This document shows positions 1 to 5,549 of a stretch of 7,783 nucleotides of DNA, piece by piece. Location of the stretch: contig CAMLKQ010000100.1 in the NCBI GenBank assembly GCA_946480585.1, positions 1 through 7,783 on the forward strand. Reading direction: 5' to 3'. The notes below the pieces were generated by a model. That model was given only the letters and a program-made list of their open reading frames with translations. It was not told the origin of the DNA and did not search any database. This DNA is from an uncultured Kangiella sp. Lineage in GTDB: Bacteria; Pseudomonadota; Gammaproteobacteria; Enterobacterales; DSM-103792. Both the position numbers and the translations under genes were made by a program. How positions within the stretch are numbered: the stretch's first letter is position 1; each line of letters opens with the position of its first letter.

Positions 1-2
1 GA

Positions 3-1103
3 TGCCGAGCCCGCGGCGCTCGCCTCTGCGCTTGCCAGCGCTGCCTCCGCGACAGTGCTGGTGTCGGCATCCGCCACAGTCGTTGTTGGCACGGCGTCCG
101 CTGCACCGCTGCTTGATGCAGCGGTCTCGGTTTGGGCAACGACCACGGCTGACGCGGCACTGTTAGTGGTGCTCACATCGGCCGTACCGGCCACCGCGTT
201 CACCAGCTTGGTTTCGGTCTGCTTGTCAGCCTGCGCGTGACTCGTCACTGACTTGGCGCTCGCAACCGTGCTGGCTGCCGGCTTGGCTGGCGGAGTCGTG
301 GCTGACTGCGCGCTGGTCGCGACGGTCTTGCTTGATTCCGATTTGCCTGACGCTAATTTGCCGGATTCTGACTTGGCCGACCCCGGTTTGCTTGATGCAA
401 CGGGGCGCGCAGTTTTTGCCGTTTCGACGCTGGCCAACCGGGCCGACGTCTCGTCCTCTGCTTGCTGCACGCCAAGCAACGGCCGTTCAACCGTCGCCAC
501 ACTGCTCAGCTTGTCCGTCAAGACCACCCAGCCCGGGTTGTCGACGCCGCTGCGCAAATGGTTTTGGAACGCCTTGGTCGGCGGAATCTCGCCGAGCCAT
601 GCAGACAACAGCAGCGGATAAAAACCGTCACCGGTGATTGTGATCAGCACCTGACCGTTCAAGCGCACTGTGGTGCCGCGTCCAGGCAGAAAATCGAACT
701 CGACCAGATCACCACGTTGCAGGTTGTCACGGAAGGCGTTGGCAAACTTCAGGATGCGATCCCCTTGCGGCTGCCACGTCGAGCGCGGATTGTTGAGCGC
801 GATGCGCTCTTTCCAGTGCCGCTGGAATTCGCGCGCCGACAAGCGCTCGGTCAGCACTTTCAGCTGCATCCGTTTCGGCACGGTCTCGCTGGCGGCGAGC
901 ACCAGTTCAGGACTCCACTCCGGCAGATAAATCGCACCGATGTAGTAATCACTGCGCAGCTCCTGCGCCACCGCAATGCCGCGCAGCTGAACCGTCACGT
1001 TTGGAGCCAGCGTCACGTCCGGTACCGACGCCATAGCCGGCAGCGCCGAACACAAGCCAAGCATCACGACAAGCGCAACGAGCCATTGCCGTAGCGTGTT
1101 CAT
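3..1103 (-). CDS. Exported chalcone-isomerase-like domain protein with long low-complexity C-terminal tail (partial, 3' end beyond window)
   Basis: I see at least 367 codons with no stop before the left edge, so the C-terminus is missing. Residues 1-25 form a signal peptide (MNTLRQWL, hydrophobic core, cleavage likely after ALPAMA). LGLC does not fit a lipobox, so a soluble periplasmic protein is likelier than a lipoprotein. Residues about 30-190 resemble the bacterial chalcone-isomerase-like family: LRGIAVAQELRSDYYIGAIYLP near the start, VPKRMQLKVL, GDLVEFDFLPGRGT, then GDGFYPLLLSAWLGEIPP at the end of the fold. Family members in bacteria are generally of unknown function, and enzymatic chalcone isomerase activity should not be assumed. 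After about residue 190 the protein becomes Ala/Ser/Thr/Lys-rich for over 170 residues, including a short pentapeptide repeat. The start is supported by AGGAG (1114-1118) ten bases upstream. It lies 72 bp downstream of the receptor on the same strand, behind a terminator-like hairpin. Confidence 0.75.
   Translation of the reverse strand, partial: MNTLRQWLVALVVMLGLCSALPAMASVPDVTLAPNVTVQLRGIAVAQELRSDYYIGAIYLPEWSPELVLAASETVPKRMQLKVLTERLSAREFQRHWKERIALNNPRSTWQPQGDRILKFANAFRDNLQRGDLVEFDFLPGRGTTVRLNGQVLITITGDGFYPLLLSAWLGEIPPTKAFQNHLRSGVDNPGWVVLTDKLSSVATVERPLLGVQQAEDETSARLASVETAKTARPVASSKPGSAKSESGKLASGKSESSKTVATSAQSATTPPAKPAASTVASAKSVTSHAQADKQTETKLVNAVAGTADVSTTNSAASAVVVAQTETAASSSGAADAVPTTTVADADTSTVAEAALASAEASAAGSA
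324..398 (-). repeat. Five tandem 15-bp units encoding pentapeptides
   Basis: Read on the minus strand, five consecutive 15-base units encode pentapeptides of the form [A/G/E]-S-[S/A/G]-K-x, residues about 236-260 of the chalcone-isomerase-like protein. The lysine recurs every fifth residue (ASSKP first, ESSKT last). The DNA units are imperfect, with AAG and AAA both used for the lysine, so this is an aged or selected repeat rather than a recent slippage product. It introduces positive charge into an otherwise Ala/Ser/Thr-rich tail. Confidence 0.7.
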
Positions 1104-1113
1104 TATCGACTCA

Positions 1114-1119
1114 CTCCTC
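1114..1119 (-). promoter_or_regulatory. Ribosome binding site of the chalcone-isomerase-like gene
   Basis: GAGGAG on the minus strand, with about ten bases between it and the ATG at 1101-1103. It supports translation from that ATG and the signal peptide that follows it. Confidence 0.6.
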
Positions 1120-1142
1120 GATTTGACCACTTGCTGCAAACA

Positions 1143-1167
1143 AATGGCCCGCGCTATGCGGGCCATT
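1143..1167 (-). terminator. Hairpin terminator after the TonB-dependent receptor gene
   Basis: Perfect 10-bp inverted repeat AATGGCCCGC / GCGGGCCATT with a 5-base loop, 8 bases past the receptor stop codon. On the minus strand it is followed by TTTGTTTG, a moderately T-rich tract, so it is oriented to end the receptor transcript before the next gene. Read-through into the chalcone-isomerase-like gene cannot be excluded. No strong promoter is evident in the short gap for that gene. Confidence 0.7.
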
Positions 1168-1175
1168 CGCTGTCA

Positions 1176-3737
1176 TCAGAACCGCCCCTGCCATTCCAGC
1201 GAGGCACTGCGCCCCATCGGGCTGTACAAGGACTGGTTGAAAAACGGCCAGGCGAAGCGCGACAACGGCGGCTCTTCGTCCGTCAGGTTCTGCACCCCAA
1301 GGACAACGCGATGATTCGTCGTAATGGCGTAACCGAACTGGTAGTCCAGTTGGACGTAATCGTCGATGGTGTAAAACACATCGCCATTGTTCGCCAGCAC
1401 ATCCCAGTCACCGACATACTGCAAGCCGGCGTAATGGCTGGCTGCATCGCCCTGCCAATGCAGACTCATCTTGGCACGCCAGAGTGGATTGCCGGAATTG
1501 CCTTCCTGCTCATCAATGCCAGCGCCGGGATAGGCTTCACCTTCCAAGTTGATCAACCGGGAAATCTCGGTCTGCCACTTAAGGACACCGCCCGCAATTC
1601 GGTTGAAGCGGAAAGCAACCCCCAGATCGGCTCCGAATGCTTTGCGGCCGGCCAGATTCAGGAACGAATCGTTATAGGTCAGCACTGTCGGTGTGTACTG
1701 GCTGCCATCCCAAGCCGTGAACGTTTGATTGGCTGCGATAATCCGGCCGACACAGAAATCTGGCAACGTACCGCCTGCCGAACAGCGCTCAGCAATCGTG
1801 GCGGCGCCAAGATTACTGATGATATTGTCGACATCGACCGACCACAGATCGAACGACACTTCGCTGCCCGACTCCGGCTCAAACAACACGCCGACGACAG
1901 TCGATTCCGATTCTTCTGGTTCCAGATCCGGATTACCCGATTGAACAAAAGGCAAATTGCCCGAGCTGCCGATATTCAACTTGGTGTAGAGCTGATGCAT
2001 GCTCGGTGCCCGGAAGCCGGTGCCCCACGACAGCCGGAACAACAAGGCTTCGGTAGGATTCACGCGCAAACCAAGCTTTGGATTGGTGCTGCTACCGAAA
2101 TCGCTGTAATCGTCCTGACGCAGCGACAACGACAGTTCGGCAGTATCCGACAACGGAATCGCCGTTTCCACGTAAGCTGCTGTCAGCGACCGCTCACCTT
2201 CGGCACCGGAGGTGCCATAACCGACGACATCACCATCCAGAATGGCCTGCTCGGAGCGATCAAAGAAGGTTTCTTTCCGGTGCTCCAGACCCGCCGCCAT
2301 CCAGATCGGGCCACGAACGGTATCGACCAGCGGGCCAGACATGCGCAGTTCCTGCGCGGTTACCGTTGATTCACCTTTATGCCAGAACTCACTGGTGTAA
2401 TCGTCAACCTGGGCAGCGGTCAACGGCGTGCGAATCGAAAATACGTTGTTCGCCATATCCGACTGCAGACGGAGGTAATCATCGACATGCAGCCAACCTT
2501 CGCTGAGGGTTTCATCGATTTCAGTTTCGTGGCGATAGAGCGCCAGGCTGAAATCGTAATCGGCCAACTGCCACTGCCAATCCATACCAAATTGTTGACT
2601 GCGTGATTCGGTTTCGATGGTCGGTGTACCGAGCTCGGTCAACCGGCGCACTGTCAGGAAATTTACCCCACCGATATTCTCGACCTGACCGATATTGTCA
2701 CCATCGGTCGGATAGGGTGTCGAGGTCTGGAAGCCAGTTGACCGGGTGTCAACCCCAACAACGCCATAGTGCACGCTCAGCGTGGCCCAGCCGAAGTCAT
2801 ACCCCACCTTGCCATCAACACTGGCTCGGTTGGTTTCCGGCAACAGCTGCATCTCGTTCGCGTAGTCATAAAGACAGATGTTTCCGGAGCCGAAACCAAA
2901 AATGTCGGCGCCCGGATACAAGTTTTCCGCTGAGCAGTTGCCCAATGGAGAGAACTCACCCGTCGCGGAGTTCAATTGCCAGCCGATGGCGCTGAAGATG
3001 TCCCGGCCATCGCGAATGCCCAGCTCACCCAGATCGCGACGCAAGGATTTGGCGTAATCGCGGTCTTCACCAAGCAGCTCGTTACGATGCGAGGCATCAA
3101 CACCGACCAACCAGTTCAGCTTCTCGGTTTCACCGCCGTGCAGCAACGACAAGGCACCGGTATCGGCACCGCCGTGCTCGGTGGTTTTGCCGCGCACCGC
3201 GACTTCCGTGCCGGAGAAACTGTCATAGGTAATGATGTTGACGACACCGGCAACGGCATCGGAGCCATACAAGGCCGAGGCACCGTCTTTCAGAATTTCA
3301 ATGCGTTTGACAGTGGCGAGCGGGATGCTGTTCAGATCGACAAAGGCATTGCTGCCGCCGGCACCGAACGGATACATCGGCTGACGCTTGCCATTGACCA
3401 GCACCAAGGTGCGTTCGGCACCAAGACTGCGCAAATCAAATGCGGCCGCGCCCGGCGTGAAACCGGAAGTAAACGATTCATTGAAGCTGCCGGCGCCGTT
3501 GTACGGCGACAGTTGCAGCAGTTCGTGCAGCGTGACCGCGCCCGAGCCTTCGATGGCGGTACGGTCGATAACAACGACCGGCGAGGACGTTTCCTGATCG
3601 ATACGCTTGATATGGGTGCCGGTGACAACAATGCGATCTTCGGCGGCTTCGTCAGCGACAACAACAGCGGGAGAAATGGCGAGCAAAGCAAGAACGGCGT
3701 GCGCAACCGGCTGGCGGCGCATCTCGGCAAACAGCAT
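1176..3737 (-). CDS. TonB-dependent outer-membrane receptor
   Basis: 853 residues, complete. Residues 1-28 are a signal peptide (MLFAEMRRQP, hydrophobic AVLALLAISPAVVVA, cut before DEA). A TonB-box-like DRIVVTGTHI follows at 34-43. The plug domain covers about 51-170 with typical elements: LHELLQLSP, AAFDLRSLGAERTLVLVNGKR, VKRIEILKDGASALYGSDAVAGVVNIIT. The rest is the 22-strand beta-barrel, with LFRLSWGTGFRAPSMHQLY, QNLTDEEPP and a terminal aromatic residue (WQGRF), as expected for insertion by the BAM machinery. It should take up a bulky scarce substrate across the outer membrane using TonB-ExbBD energy. The substrate cannot be told from the sequence, and no siderophore, vitamin or glycan genes adjoin. 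Two cysteine pairs (268/288 and 652/662) probably form disulfides in barrel loops. The ATG at 3735-3737 was chosen because AGGAG lies five bases upstream. An in-frame TTG ten codons earlier has no such site. Confidence 0.93.
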   Translation of the reverse strand: MLFAEMRRQPVAHAVLALLAISPAVVVADEAAEDRIVVTGTHIKRIDQETSSPVVVIDRTAIEGSGAVTLHELLQLSPYNGAGSFNESFTSGFTPGAAAFDLRSLGAERTLVLVNGKRQPMYPFGAGGSNAFVDLNSIPLATVKRIEILKDGASALYGSDAVAGVVNIITYDSFSGTEVAVRGKTTEHGGADTGALSLLHGGETEKLNWLVGVDASHRNELLGEDRDYAKSLRRDLGELGIRDGRDIFSAIGWQLNSATGEFSPLGNCSAENLYPGADIFGFGSGNICLYDYANEMQLLPETNRASVDGKVGYDFGWATLSVHYGVVGVDTRSTGFQTSTPYPTDGDNIGQVENIGGVNFLTVRRLTELGTPTIETESRSQQFGMDWQWQLADYDFSLALYRHETEIDETLSEGWLHVDDYLRLQSDMANNVFSIRTPLTAAQVDDYTSEFWHKGESTVTAQELRMSGPLVDTVRGPIWMAAGLEHRKETFFDRSEQAILDGDVVGYGTSGAEGERSLTAAYVETAIPLSDTAELSLSLRQDDYSDFGSSTNPKLGLRVNPTEALLFRLSWGTGFRAPSMHQLYTKLNIGSSGNLPFVQSGNPDLEPEESESTVVGVLFEPESGSEVSFDLWSVDVDNIISNLGAATIAERCSAGGTLPDFCVGRIIAANQTFTAWDGSQYTPTVLTYNDSFLNLAGRKAFGADLGVAFRFNRIAGGVLKWQTEISRLINLEGEAYPGAGIDEQEGNSGNPLWRAKMSLHWQGDAASHYAGLQYVGDWDVLANNGDVFYTIDDYVQLDYQFGYAITTNHRVVLGVQNLTDEEPPLSRFAWPFFNQSLYSPMGRSASLEWQGRF

Positions 3738-3742
3738 AACTA

Positions 3743-3747
3743 CTCCT
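3743..3747 (-). promoter_or_regulatory. Ribosome binding site deciding the receptor start
   Basis: AGGAG on the minus strand, five bases before the ATG at 3735-3737. It favours this start over the upstream TTG at 3765-3767 and the ATG five codons further in. Both alternatives lack a comparable site. Confidence 0.7.
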
Positions 3748-3785
3748 GCGACTGGATGATTAAACAAGCGTCAACATCGACGAAA

Positions 3786-3804
3786 GCCGGAGGTAGGCTC
3801 CGGC
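3786..3804 (-). promoter_or_regulatory. Hairpin at the 5' end of the receptor mRNA leader
   Basis: Perfect 7-bp inverted repeat GCCGGAG / CTCCGGC with a 5-base loop (CCTAC on the minus strand). Given the predicted promoter at 3815-3843, transcription would start near 3808, so this hairpin would be the first structure in the mRNA. Only TTT follows it, so it is a poor terminator. It may stabilise the 5' end or take part in leader control. The loop plus 3' arm (CTACCTCC) can also pair, with one bulged base, to the Shine-Dalgarno segment AGGAGTAG (3740-3747). Confidence 0.45.
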
Positions 3805-3814
3805 AAAGGCGCGC

Positions 3815-3843
3815 AATCTAGGCGCTCAAAATTTAACCGTCAA
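3815..3843 (-). promoter_or_regulatory. Sigma70-type promoter of the TonB-dependent receptor
   Basis: On the minus strand TTGACG (3838-3843, five of six to the -35 consensus) and TAGATT (3815-3820, four of six to the -10 consensus) are separated by exactly 17 bases. Transcription would begin near 3808 and give a leader of about 70 bases. The call rests on consensus match and spacing only. Confidence 0.6.
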
Positions 3844-3868
3844 GCAAAAGTGTAAGTTTGTCGCGGAG

Positions 3869-3886
3869 TGTAAAATCTGCTTTACG
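3869..3886. promoter_or_regulatory. TyrR/PhhR-like operator palindrome upstream of the receptor promoter
   Basis: TGTAAA-N6-TTTACG matches 11 of the 12 fixed positions of the established TyrR box TGTAAA-N6-TTTACA, bound by TyrR and PhhR in gammaproteobacteria. Its centre is about 70 bases upstream of the predicted start of transcription, a position compatible with activation. A second half-site TGTAA (3851-3855) lies 18 bases nearer the promoter as part of the direct repeat AGTGTAA. No tyrR gene is in the window, so the regulator is inferred only from the motif. Another factor with a similar palindrome is possible. Confidence 0.4.
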
Positions 3887-4288
3887 CCGTGTATCAGAAT
3901 GTAGTTTTTTGACGGCATTTTCTGGCGTTGTACGCCGATGATCTCTGACGATGGCGCGAGTAAATCGGGAGCCACAGATCACCACACTTCATGCATTGAT
4001 TATCTGACTTGCCGTCAGTTAATCGACAACCAATGCAGTTCACTTGTACATGAGTTCTGGAAAGTTGCACCGCGGTCGCCATGCACTGGCGGAACTTGTC
4101 GAACTGCAAGTGGATGGAGTGAAGTTCCCGATGGTGGTCTTGCGTTTTATCCGTTTCGGTTTATCCGGTCAGCAATTTCGGGCCAGTCATGCATGGCTGG
4201 ATGCACGCTGATATGGGGTCAATTTCACGCGTCGCCGCTTCACGTTATTGCCTCTGGCGGAGCACACAAATTGGCAAATCAGCCACCA
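3887..4288. other. Intergenic region without a convincing gene
   Basis: About 400 bases between the receptor control region and the mdh terminator, visibly more AT-rich than the flanking genes. I found no tRNA, no Fur-box-like palindrome and no ORF with both a ribosome binding site and a recognisable product. It contains one doubtful 53-codon ORF (4050-4211), nested inverted repeats at 4034-4108 and a near-perfect 18-bp palindrome at 4183-4200. The overlapping longer frames here have no recognisable domain. Confidence 0.5.
4050..4211 (+). CDS. Doubtful small hypothetical protein (53 aa)
   Basis: ATG to TGA, 53 codons. The product is basic, with an amphipathic-looking N-terminal part (ALAELVELQVDGVKF), a hydrophobic run PMVVLRFIRFGL, then QQFRASHAWLDAR. 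I do not recognise it. In favour: the amino-acid composition looks protein-like and it lies in a gap with no other gene. Against: there is no Shine-Dalgarno sequence or clear promoter, only about half its codons end in G or C (neighbouring genes use clearly more), and it overlaps inverted repeats. It could be a degraded gene fragment or chance. The ATG overlaps the stop of a 6-codon frame (ATGA at 4050-4053), which is probably coincidental. Confidence 0.2.
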   Translation: MSSGKLHRGRHALAELVELQVDGVKFPMVVLRFIRFGLSGQQFRASHAWLDAR

Positions 4289-4320
4289 ACGCAAACGGGA
4301 CCCGAAGGTCCCGTTTGCGT
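4289..4320 (-). terminator. Strong hairpin terminator of mdh with UUCG loop
   Basis: Perfect 14-bp inverted repeat (ACGCAAACGGGACC and its complement) around a 4-base loop, 44 bases beyond the mdh stop codon. On the minus strand, which is the mdh transcript, the loop is TTCG closed by C-G, the exceptionally stable cUUCGg tetraloop. This points to mdh as its user. There is no real U-tract after the stem on either strand, so it may act by stabilising the mRNA 3' end, or with Rho, as well as by intrinsic termination. Confidence 0.75.
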
Positions 4321-4364
4321 GTGGCCGGTGCAAATGACCGGCGGAGGCGAAATGCCGTTGACGA

Positions 4365-5345
4365 TTACATCAACTCTTTGCAGGTATCGCGCTCTTCCTG
4401 CAGTTCTTTCTCCGACTCTTTCATCTTGCCTTTGATGAAGTCATTCACCTGCAGGTTCGGGATGATGGTCCACTCGCCGTTCTTGCAGGTGACCGGGTAG
4501 GAGTAGATGAGGCCCTTCTCGATGCCGTAGCTGCCGTCGCTGGCAACCGCCATCGAGGTCCAGTCACCCTCGGCCGTACCGAGTACCCAGTCACGCATGT
4601 GGTCGACCACGGCGTTGGCGGCCGAGGCTGCCGACGAGGCGCCACGGGCGGCAATCACAGCGGCGCCGCGCTTGGCGACGGTCGGAATGAAAGTATCGCG
4701 GGTCCAGGCCTCGTCATTGACCACGGTCGGTGCGGCCTTGCCATTGATGGTGGCGTAAGTGATGTCCGGCACCTGGGTGGTCGAGTGGTTGCCCCAGATC
4801 AGCATTTTCTTGATGTCGGCCACTTTGCCGCCGACCTTTTCGGCCAGCTGGTGCATGCCACGGTTGTGGTCGAGGCGGGTCAGCGCGGTGATGTTGCGCG
4901 GATTAATCGACGGTGCGTTCTTGGAGAGGATGTAGGCGTTGGTGTTGGCCGGGTTGCCGACCACGACGATCTTGATGTTCTTGCTGGCGACCTTGTCGAC
5001 CACTTTGCCGAGCGCGCTGAAAATCTTGCCGTTGTCTTTCAGCAGATCGCTGCGCTCCATGCCCGGACCACGCGGCTTGGCGCCAACCAGCAGGGCGTAA
5101 TCGGCGTCCTTGAAGGCCACTTCCGGGTTATCGGTCGGGACGATGCCGTGCAGCAGCGGGAAGGCGCAGTCATTCAGTTCCATCGCCACCGCTTCCAGCA
5201 CTTTCAGCGCCGGGGTGATTTCCAGCAGTTGCAGGATGACTGGCTGGTCTTTGCCGAACATTTCGCCGTTGGCGACGCGGAACAGCAGGGAATAGCAGAT
5301 TTGACCGGCGGCACCGGTAACAGCAACACGGACTGGAGCTTTCAT
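4365..5345 (-). CDS. mdh: NAD-dependent malate dehydrogenase
   Basis: 326 residues, the usual length for this family. The enzyme interconverts malate and oxaloacetate with NAD(H) in the cytoplasm as the closing step of the TCA cycle. Visible landmarks: nucleotide-binding GAAGQI at 11-16; an acidic residue (E42) after the second strand, consistent with NAD preference; the mobile loop [15 protein letters not shown] (88-102) with substrate-binding R92 and R98; VVGNPANTN with N131; LDHNR with D159 and R162; and catalytic H187 in [12 protein letters not shown]. All key residues are present. The ATG at 5343-5345 gives the expected N-terminus [16 protein letters not shown]. The open frame continues upstream but has no family similarity. 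The ribosome binding site is only modest (AAGGG). It is a single gene, divergent from the diguanylate cyclase and followed by a very stable hairpin. Confidence 0.97.
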   Translation of the reverse strand: MKAPVRVAVTGAAGQICYSLLFRVANGEMFGKDQPVILQLLEITPALKVLEAVAMELNDCAFPLLHGIVPTDNPEVAFKDADYALLVGAKPRGPGMERSDLLKDNGKIFSALGKVVDKVASKNIKIVVVGNPANTNAYILSKNAPSINPRNITALTRLDHNRGMHQLAEKVGGKVADIKKMLIWGNHSTTQVPDITYATINGKAAPTVVNDEAWTRDTFIPTVAKRGAAVIAARGASSAASAANAVVDHMRDWVLGTAEGDWTSMAVASDGSYGIEKGLIYSYPVTCKNGEWTIIPNLQVNDFIKGKMKESEKELQEERDTCKELM

Positions 5346-5464
5346 GGACACGACCCTTGCAACGGACTTTCGACTGGACCCGCCGCCACCGCCATGGCGC
5401 GACGGAATTGAAGGGCGCAAAGGGTAGCACAACGGCGATTCTGCCGGGTCGATCGCAACACCAA

Positions 5465-5492
5465 AGTCGCTCCTTTCATAGGATCGGCGACT
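5465..5492. repeat. Interrupted palindrome in the mdh / cyclase divergent region
   Basis: AGTCGC-TCCT, a 5-base loop, AGGA, three unpaired bases, then GCGACT: ten paired bases with one 3-base bulge. It lies about 120 bases upstream of mdh and 60 bases upstream of the cyclase start. It could be a regulator's operator or a hairpin in one of the two leaders. I could not place a convincing -35/-10 pair for either gene around it. Confidence 0.35.
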
Positions 5493-5505
5493 GGCGTTTG
5501 GCAGC

Positions 5506-5533
5506 GGGCCTGCCAGACTAGGCAGACAGGCCC
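5506..5533 (+). promoter_or_regulatory. Leader hairpin directly before the cyclase ribosome binding site
   Basis: GGGCC-TGCC pairs with GGCA and, after a 4-base bulge, GGCCC (nine pairs, six-base loop). The 7-base arms GGGCCTG / CAGGCCC can also pair directly. The structure ends exactly where the Shine-Dalgarno GGGAGG (5534-5539) begins, so its folding could affect translation of the cyclase. No upstream plus-strand gene exists for it to terminate. Confidence 0.35.
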
Positions 5534-5539
5534 GGGAGG
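5534..5539 (+). promoter_or_regulatory. Ribosome binding site of the diguanylate cyclase
   Basis: GGGAGG followed by further G residues. The GTG at 5550 is ten bases downstream and the in-frame ATG at 5556 is sixteen, so GTG is the better-placed start. The two differ by only two residues. Confidence 0.5.
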
Positions 5540-5549
5540 GGCCGTCCTG

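Noticed and set aside
462..1094. 210-codon plus-strand frame opposite the chalcone-isomerase-like gene
   Set aside because: Its product is His/Arg/Gln-rich with no domain. The opposite strand has a signal peptide, a recognisable fold and a good ribosome binding site, so this is an antisense shadow.
1131..2369. 412-codon plus-strand frame opposite the receptor
   Set aside because: Low-plausibility composition and no family features. The minus strand encodes an unambiguous TonB-dependent receptor across the whole span.
3738..3767. TTG start ten codons upstream of the chosen receptor start
   Set aside because: No ribosome binding site before it, and the extension would place non-typical residues ahead of the signal peptide. 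AGGAG is ideally placed for the ATG at 3735-3737.
2976..3821. 281-codon plus-strand frame opposite the receptor plug domain
   Set aside because: It looks regular only because it mirrors the codon bias of the receptor, and it runs through the receptor promoter region.
3820..4030. Fur box upstream of the receptor
   Set aside because: No stretch approaches the GATAAT-type Fur palindrome. A single GATAAT on the minus strand near 4000 has no symmetric partner.
3894..4109. Minus-strand 71-codon frame with a CxxC-x10-CxxC pattern resembling a zinc ribbon
   Set aside because: No ribosome binding site, and the rest of the product is unstructured and basic. It spans the AT-rich gap and has no recognisable family. 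The cysteine pattern alone is weak evidence.
3938..4435. 165-codon plus-strand frame across the intergenic region
   Set aside because: It runs through the mdh terminator hairpin and into the antisense of mdh, with no domain or ribosome binding site.
4599..5411. 270-codon plus-strand frame opposite mdh
   Set aside because: Gly/Val/Asp/His-rich mirror of mdh codons. All catalytic residues of malate dehydrogenase are on the minus strand.
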